From the NCBI RefSeq assembly GCF_001187505.1, contig NZ_CP012150.1, positions 5,862,048 to 5,926,047 of the forward strand: 64,000 nucleotides of DNA, read 5' to 3'. The notes below the pieces were generated by a model. It saw nothing but the letters and a program-made list of their open reading frames with translations. It made no database searches and was not told the DNA's origin. Shown here one piece after another: positions 58,964 to 64,000 of this stretch; the first letter of the stretch is position 1; every line of letters starts with the position of its first letter. The DNA comes from Mycolicibacterium goodii. Lineage in GTDB: Bacteria > Actinomycetota > Actinomycetes > Mycobacteriales > Mycobacteriaceae. The position numbers and the translations under genes were made by a program.

Positions 58964-59413
58964 ATGAGCGAGGGCATCCGAACCGACAACGGCAGCACCG
59001 ACACCGAACATGCCCGGCCGCCCGGAGTCGATGACGACACCGTCGAGGCCGCCGGGAAGATGTCGGAGGCGCTGGAATACGTAGAGCGCGCCCGCGGCCA
59101 CCTGTACACGTTCCATCAGTTGATCGGGCACGCCGACGCCCTGCTCGACGAGGTCTGCGAAAAACTGCGCGCCGCCGGCCACGACGAGGCCGCCGAACGC
59201 GTGCAGACCGAACTGGTGGGCCACAACGTGCTGCACGGCCGGTGGTCGTTCCAGATCGTCGAGGAGTTCGACGACACCTACTGGTCCCTGTTCGGCGAAC
59301 ACGAACGGCGCCTGCGCACCGAGTTCCTGGGCGGGGCCCGCCACGTGTTCGAGTCCGAGATGAAGGAGCGCCGCCGCACCCACGGACGCAAAGGCCACGA
59401 AGCCACCCCGTGA
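58964..59413 (+). CDS. Conserved hypothetical helical protein
   Basis: 149 aa from ATG 58964. An acidic N terminus (TDNGSTDTEHARPPGVDDD) is followed by a predicted all-helical domain with several histidines and acidic residues (LYTFHQLIGHADALLDEVCEKL, GHNVLHGRWSFQIVEEFDDTYW). I do not recognise a named family. The His/Glu pattern could bind a metal, which is speculative. It lies between the FAD oxidoreductase and wrbA on the same strand, with short gaps. Confidence 0.75.
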   Translation: MSEGIRTDNGSTDTEHARPPGVDDDTVEAAGKMSEALEYVERARGHLYTFHQLIGHADALLDEVCEKLRAAGHDEAAERVQTELVGHNVLHGRWSFQIVEEFDDTYWSLFGEHERRLRTEFLGGARHVFESEMKERRRTHGRKGHEATP

Positions 59414-59439
59414 CCCAACCCGATCCCTAAAGTGGGCGT

Positions 59440-60048
59440 ATGACTTCCGCTCCGAAGGTTGCCGTCATCTACTACTCGGCGACGGGACACGGCGCCACGA
59501 TGGCCAAGCGGGTCGCCGCGACGGCCGAGTCGGCGGGGGCACAGGTGCGGTTGCGCCACGTCGCCGAGACGCAGGATCCGCAGACGTTCGCCCAGAATCC
59601 CGCGTGGACGGCCAATTACCAGGCGACCAAGGATCTTCCGGCGGCCACCGGTGAGGACATGGTGTGGGCCGACGCGGTGATCTTCGGCTCCCCCACCCGA
59701 TTCGGTTCGCCCGCAGCACAATTGCGGACGTTCATCGATTCCCTTGGCGGCCTGTGGGCACAGGGCAAGTTGGCCGACAAGGTCTACGCCGGGTTCACCT
59801 CCAGTCAGACCACGCACGGCGGCCAGGAGTCGACCCTGCTCAATCTCTATGTGACGCTCATGCACTTCGGCGGGATCATCGTCCCGCCCGGCTACACCGA
59901 CGAGGTGAAGTTCGCCGACGGCAACCCGTATGGCGTCGGCTTGATCGCCAACCGGGCCAACATCACCGAGATCGACGAGATCACCAACAATGCGCTCGAC
60001 CATCTGGCGCGCCGCGTCGTCACCGTCGCGGGCCGTCTGAGCGAATAG
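59440..60048 (+). CDS. wrbA: WrbA-like NAD(P)H:quinone oxidoreductase
   Basis: 202 aa flavodoxin-fold FMN enzyme. FMN phosphate loop YYSATGHGATMAKRVA and isoalloxazine contact FGSPTRFGSPAAQLRTFID, then TSSQTTHGGQESTLLNLYV, all WrbA hallmarks. Two-electron quinone reduction protects against redox cycling. TAAAGT ends 6 nt before the ATG, so the message may be leaderless. Converges on ilvC. Confidence 0.92.
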   Translation: MTSAPKVAVIYYSATGHGATMAKRVAATAESAGAQVRLRHVAETQDPQTFAQNPAWTANYQATKDLPAATGEDMVWADAVIFGSPTRFGSPAAQLRTFIDSLGGLWAQGKLADKVYAGFTSSQTTHGGQESTLLNLYVTLMHFGGIIVPPGYTDEVKFADGNPYGVGLIANRANITEIDEITNNALDHLARRVVTVAGRLSE

Positions 60049-60108
60049 CCGGGGCGGGCGGCCGGGCGGACTTCGACGACACGGGATCGATGGCACGGCA
60101 CCGAGAAT

Positions 60109-60151
60109 GACGAAATGGCTGCCCCCACCGTGTGAGGACAGCCATTTCGTC
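60109..60151. terminator. Hairpin between wrbA and ilvC
   Basis: Perfect 13-bp stem GACGAAATGGCTG (60109-60121) with CAGCCATTTCGTC (60139-60151), 17-nt loop, between convergent stops. Bidirectional terminator inferred; no T-run. Confidence 0.65.
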
Positions 60152-60164
60152 GAATCGGCGAAAC

Positions 60165-61238
<1,074 letters not shown>

Positions 61239-61751
61239 TTACTTCGCTGCGCCGATGCCCCGCGGACCGCGCGACACCGACACCACACCGGACTGTGCGA
61301 TCTCCCGGATGCCGTAGGGCTCCAGGACCCGCAGCAGGGCCTCCAGCTTCTCCGGCGTACCCGTCGCCTCGACCGTCAGGGATTCGGTCGAAACATCAAC
61401 GACCTTGGCGCGGAACAGGTTCACCGCTTCGATGATCTGACCGCGGGTGGTCGCGTCGGCCCGCACCTTGATCAGCGCGAGCTCGCGGGACACCGAGTTG
61501 GTCTCTTCCTGCTCGACGATCTTGATCACGTTGATCAGCTTGTTGAGCTGCTTGGTGATCTGTTCGAGCGGCGAATCCTCGACGCTCACCACGATCGTCA
61601 TGCGCGACATGTCCTTCTGCTCGGTCGCGCCGACCGCCAGCGACTGGATGTTGAAGCCGCGGCGCGAGAACAGTGAGGCGACTCGCGCAAGGACACCGGG
61701 CTTGTCCTCGACCAGCACCGACAGGGTGTGGGTGGGGGTTCCGTTACTCAT
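61239..61751 (-). CDS. ilvN: Acetolactate synthase regulatory subunit
   Basis: 170 aa ACT-domain protein conferring valine feedback on IlvB: THTLSVLVEDKPGVLARVASLFSRRGFNI and the second ACT-like half LALIKVRADATTRGQIIE. ATG 61751 lies in a TGATG junction with the preceding ten-codon minicistron. A TTG-initiated extension within the repeat is possible but less likely. Confidence 0.96.
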   Translation of the reverse strand: MSNGTPTHTLSVLVEDKPGVLARVASLFSRRGFNIQSLAVGATEQKDMSRMTIVVSVEDSPLEQITKQLNKLINVIKIVEQEETNSVSRELALIKVRADATTRGQIIEAVNLFRAKVVDVSTESLTVEATGTPEKLEALLRVLEPYGIREIAQSGVVSVSRGPRGIGAAK

Positions 61752-61783
61752 CACAGATCTCTCTTCTTCGCGCAAGCGCTCAT
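61751..61783 (-). CDS. Ten-codon minicistron 2 between ilvB and ilvN
   Basis: Reads [10 protein letters not shown] then TGA. Its ATG overlaps the stop of minicistron 1 (TGATG) and its stop overlaps the ilvN ATG (TGATG). The AAGAAGAGAGA near its end can serve as ribosome site for ilvN. Existence as a translated unit is inferred from the chain of overlaps. Confidence 0.35.
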   Translation of the reverse strand: MSACAKKRDL

Positions 61784-61819
61784 CAGGGTTGTCTCTTCTT
61801 CGCGCAAGCGCTCATCAGG
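61760..61819 (-). repeat. 28-bp direct repeat in the ilvB-ilvN junction
   Basis: Copies at 61760-61787 and 61792-61819 are identical over 28 nt with a 4-nt spacer (period 32). The second copy on the forward strand contains the ilvB stop codon. A recent tandem duplication of the intercistronic ribosome-binding segment is the simplest origin. Confidence 0.92.
61783..61815 (-). CDS. Ten-codon minicistron 1 between ilvB and ilvN
   Basis: Reads [10 protein letters not shown] then TGA. Its ATG overlaps the ilvB TGA (TGATG) and its stop overlaps the next minicistron. Without the 32-nt duplication there would be only one such minicistron. Translation is inferred, not shown. Confidence 0.35.
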   Translation of the reverse strand: MSACAKKRQP

Positions 61820-63671
61820 CGTGGCCCTCTTCGTTGTCGTCGAACAGCGGCCTGATGTCGCGCGCCGCCATGATCTCGTCATTGCTGGTACCTGCCGCGA
61901 CCATCGGCCACACCTGGGCGTCGGCGCCCACGATGAAGTCGATGACCACCGGACGATCGTTGATCGCGCGGGCCTGGTTGATGACGTCCTCGACGTCCTC
62001 GGCGCGTTCGCACCGCAGACCGACGCAGCCCAGCGCCTCGGCCAGCTTGACGAAGTCCGGGATCCGGTGGCTGTGGGTGGACAGGTTGGTCTGGCTGTAG
62101 CGCTCGTCGTAGAACAGGGTCTGCCACTGGCGCACCATGCCCAGGTTGCCGTTGTTGATCAACGCCACCTTGATCGGCGCGCCCTCGACCGCGCAGGTGG
62201 CCAACTCCTGGTTGGTCATCTGGAAGCAGCCGTCACCATCGATGGCCCACACCTCGGCCTCGGGCCTGGCGAACTTGGCGCCCATTGCCGCGGGCACGGC
62301 GAAGCCCATCGTGCCCAGACCACCGGAGTTCAGCCAGGTCTTCGGGTTCTCGTATTTGATGAACTGCGCGGCCCACATCTGGTGCTGGCCGACGCCCGCG
62401 ACGTACACCGCGTCGGGGCCCGCGATCTGGCCCAGCTTCTCGATGACGAACTCCGGAGACAGGCTGCCGTCGCTCTGCGGGCCGTAGCTCAGCGGGTAGG
62501 TCGACTGGATGCCCGACAGGTACTCCCACCAGGTGTCGAGCTGCAGCGCGTCGGCGTCGGTGCCGGTCTTGCGCAGCGACTGGACGAGTTCGGCGATGAC
62601 GGCCTTGACGTCACCCACGATCGGCACGTCGGCGTGGCGGTTCTTGCCGATCTCGGCCGGGTCGATGTCGGCGTGGATCACCTTGGCGTCCGGCGCGAAC
62701 GAATCGAGCTTGCCGGTGACGCGGTCGTCGAAGCGGGTGCCGAGGGCGATCAGCAGATCGCTGCGCTGCAGCGCGGCCACCGCGGCGACCGTGCCGTGCA
62801 TACCGGGCATGCCCAGGTTCTGGCGGTGGCTGTCCGGGAACGCGCCACGGGCCATCAGCGTCGTCACGACCGGGATGCCGGTCAGTTCGGCCAGCTCGCG
62901 CAGCTCATCGGTGGCCTCGCCGCGGATCACGCCGCCGCCGACGTACAGCACGGGCTTGCGGGCCGCGGCGATCAGCTTGGCGGCCTCGCGGATCTGTCGG
63001 TTGTGCGGTTTGGTGGTCGGCTTGTAGCCGGGCAGGTCGATCTTCGGCGGCCAGCTGAAGGTGCACTGCCCCTGCAGGATGTCCTTGGGGATGTCGACGA
63101 GCACCGCGCCCGGCCGTCCCGACCTGGCGATGTGGAACGCCTCGGCGATGACGCGCGGGATGTCATCGCCGTTGCGCACCAGGAAGTTGTGCTTGGTGAT
63201 CGGCATCGTCATGCCGGTGATGTCGGCTTCCTGGAACGCATCGGTGCCGATGAGCGCGCGACCGACCTGACCGGTGATCGCCACGACGGGGATCGAGTCC
63301 ATCTGCGCGTCGGCCAGCGGCGTGATCAGGTTGGTGGCGCCCGGGCCGGACGTCGCCATCATCACCCCGACCTTGCCGGTCGCATGGGCGTAGCCACTCG
63401 CGGCGTGGCCGGCACCCTGCTCATGGCGGACCAGCACGTGCCGCAGCTTCTTCGAGTCGAACAGCGGGTCGTAGACCGGGAGCACCGCGCCACCGGGGAT
63501 ACCGAAGATGGTGTCGACGCCGATCTCCTCGAGCGACCGGACGACCGCCTGCGCGCCGGTGAGCTGCTCGGGTGCAACGCGCTTGGCCTGCGGTTGATCT
63601 GACGTCTGCGCAGGTGCGCCGTTCGCGGGGGCTGCGGCCGTGTGTGGCGGTCGCGTGGTGGGTGCGCTCAC
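61815..63671 (-). CDS. ilvB: Acetolactate synthase catalytic subunit
   Basis: ThDP- and FAD-dependent first enzyme of branched-chain amino-acid synthesis. 618 aa from GTG 63671 with GGGAAGAGA upstream; a longer frame would enter the leader. The catalytic Glu lies in [22 protein letters not shown] contacts include [20 protein letters not shown], and the ThDP motif is [21 protein letters not shown]. Length and sequence closely match IlvB1 of M. tuberculosis. Transcription is governed by the attenuator leader upstream. Confidence 0.98.
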   Translation of the reverse strand: MSAPTTRPPHTAAAPANGAPAQTSDQPQAKRVAPEQLTGAQAVVRSLEEIGVDTIFGIPGGAVLPVYDPLFDSKKLRHVLVRHEQGAGHAASGYAHATGKVGVMMATSGPGATNLITPLADAQMDSIPVVAITGQVGRALIGTDAFQEADITGMTMPITKHNFLVRNGDDIPRVIAEAFHIARSGRPGAVLVDIPKDILQGQCTFSWPPKIDLPGYKPTTKPHNRQIREAAKLIAAARKPVLYVGGGVIRGEATDELRELAELTGIPVVTTLMARGAFPDSHRQNLGMPGMHGTVAAVAALQRSDLLIALGTRFDDRVTGKLDSFAPDAKVIHADIDPAEIGKNRHADVPIVGDVKAVIAELVQSLRKTGTDADALQLDTWWEYLSGIQSTYPLSYGPQSDGSLSPEFVIEKLGQIAGPDAVYVAGVGQHQMWAAQFIKYENPKTWLNSGGLGTMGFAVPAAMGAKFARPEAEVWAIDGDGCFQMTNQELATCAVEGAPIKVALINNGNLGMVRQWQTLFYDERYSQTNLSTHSHRIPDFVKLAEALGCVGLRCERAEDVEDVINQARAINDRPVVIDFIVGADAQVWPMVAAGTSNDEIMAARDIRPLFDDNEEGHA

Positions 63672-63753
63672 GGTTTCTCTTCCCGTCCCTCTTAGGTTTC
63701 CTTTGTGGCGGAATCTCGGTTGTGATGGTGACGCCGACGTGCCTGTGGACAAC

Positions 63754-63787
63754 AAAAAACCCCCGTCAGCAGGCTGCTGTACGAGGG
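63754..63787 (-). terminator. Attenuator terminator in the ilvB leader
   Basis: On the reverse strand CCCTCGT-a-CAGCA-gcc-TGCTG-ACGGGGG forms a stem with one bulge, followed by six T (63754-63759). It ends transcription about 83 nt before ilvB unless disrupted. The base of its left arm (63785-63787) is shared with the upstream leader stem. Confidence 0.85.
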
Positions 63788-63850
63788 TGGCGCGTCGATG
63801 CTGGTGTGCTATGCCCGGCAGAGGGCCAGCGCGGCATCAACGCGCCAACC
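63785..63850 (-). promoter_or_regulatory. Leader-peptide stem of the ilvB attenuator
   Basis: Codons 11-16 of the leader peptide (63834-63850) pair with 63785-63801 downstream of its stop over 17 positions with one mismatch and one G-U. A ribosome held at the Val/Leu/Ile codons just before would cover this segment, so stem formation should depend on charged-tRNA supply. I could not resolve the full alternative antiterminator pairing. Confidence 0.65.
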
Positions 63851-63880
63851 AATTACTACGAGCACTCCCGGGGTCTGCAT
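63809..63880 (-). CDS. ilvL: ilvB leader peptide
   Basis: 23 codons from ATG 63880, too short for usual gene calling. It contains the run Val-Leu-Val-Val-Ile at residues 6-10 plus later Val and two Leu, the amino acids made by the pathway. It is followed by a terminator hairpin and ilvB, the standard design of branched-chain attenuators in actinobacteria. There is no ribosome site, but a -10 hexamer ends 8 nt upstream, suggesting leaderless translation. Confidence 0.8.
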   Translation of the reverse strand: MQTPGVLVVIGWRVDAALALCRA

Positions 63881-63888
63881 AAGCGTTG

Positions 63889-63918
63889 ACGGTAGCTGCC
63901 ACACTGGTCGAAGGTCAA
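63889..63918 (-). promoter_or_regulatory. Promoter of the ilvB leader/ilvBN(C) operon
   Basis: Reverse strand TTGACC (63913-63918), 18 nt, TACCGT (63889-63894), then 8 nt to the leader-peptide ATG. The -35 matches five of six consensus bases, and the -10 has the TANNNT form. It predicts transcription starting at or one to two bases before the ATG. Confidence 0.6.
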
Positions 63919-64000
63919 ATTGCGATTGCGCCGAATGCGCGGTATTGGAGCGTTTTCCGCCCCGAGGGAAGCCAGTGCAAGGATGGACACCGTGAGCGCA

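Noticed and set aside
63983..64000. Possible start of a forward-strand gene at the right edge (ATGGACACCGTGAGCGCA)
   Set aside because: Only six codons are visible. A divergent gene is expected here by comparison with M. tuberculosis, but the start and product cannot be supported.

Overview
The window is a high-GC, densely packed chromosomal segment from a rapidly growing mycobacterium. Gene content and order (ftsY-smc, rnc-mutM, sepIVA, coaD-rsmD-pyc, recG, ung-thiL, ddlA, gpsA-cofC-ppk1-mutT1-hupB-leuDC, gltX, leuB-serA, ilvC-ilvN-ilvB) match the Mycobacterium core. The tandem aldo-keto reductases and the MutT1 and IlvB sequences point to Mycolicibacterium, close to M. smegmatis. This assignment comes from recognising proteins, not from a database search.

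Layout. 1-8.3 kb: amt (cut by the left edge, with a GlnR-type box), then the reverse-strand run osmC-like, acyP, smc, ftsY, and a forward Pro/Gln/Tyr-rich membrane protein. 8.3-13.2 kb: mutM, rnc, yceD, sepIVA, hemerythrin, coaD, rsmD. 13.2-19.1 kb: a reverse-strand run of esterase, DsbA-like protein, VKOR, pyruvate carboxylase and rsmD. 19.1-22.8 kb: two aldo-keto reductases, a TetR/GNAT divergent pair with a clear operator, an exported HNH-type nuclease, and two related large palindromes. 22.8-31.4 kb: recG, a FakA-like kinase, rpmB, a lipoprotein, ung, thiL, a RAM-only regulator, DUF3515 and ddlA.

31.4-40.8 kb is the accessory region. It holds a PLP enzyme, a LysR regulator, two full-length and one half-length MmgE/PrpD proteins, a complete TctA-TctB-TctC tricarboxylate transporter and an SDR lacking its usual catalytic Tyr and Ser. 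Most junctions overlap by 4 nt. A 15-bp LysR-type box lies about 65 bp upstream of a likely leaderless start at the head of the transporter operon. In M. tuberculosis ddlA and gpsA are neighbours, so this block looks like a catabolic insertion for an unidentified tri- or dicarboxylate.

40.8-49.6 kb: gpsA, cofC/fbiD, ppk1, mutT1, hupB, leuD, leuC and the IclR regulator LtbR, with a palindrome inside the ltbR promoter. 49.6-54.8 kb: tRNA-Glu, tRNA-Gln, gltX, a fumarylacetoacetase-fold hydrolase, a secreted lipase and an MFS transporter. 54.8-64 kb: leuB-serA, a FAD oxidoreductase, a conserved hypothetical, WrbA, and ilvC, ilvN and ilvB. The ilvB leader encodes a Val/Leu/Ile-rich peptide followed by a terminator hairpin, which is classical attenuation. 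A 28-bp direct repeat between ilvB and ilvN creates two ten-codon minicistrons chained by TGATG overlaps.

Functional themes are nitrogen control (amt/GlnR), branched-chain amino-acid synthesis (leuBCD, ilvBNC), cell envelope and division (ddlA, sepIVA, smc, ftsY), nucleotide and DNA hygiene (mutM, ung, mutT1, recG) and extracytoplasmic disulfide formation (VKOR/DsbA). Several genes appear to start on leaderless mRNAs. No gene-free stretch exceeds about 330 bases; the longest (63672-64000) is the ilvB leader and promoter.
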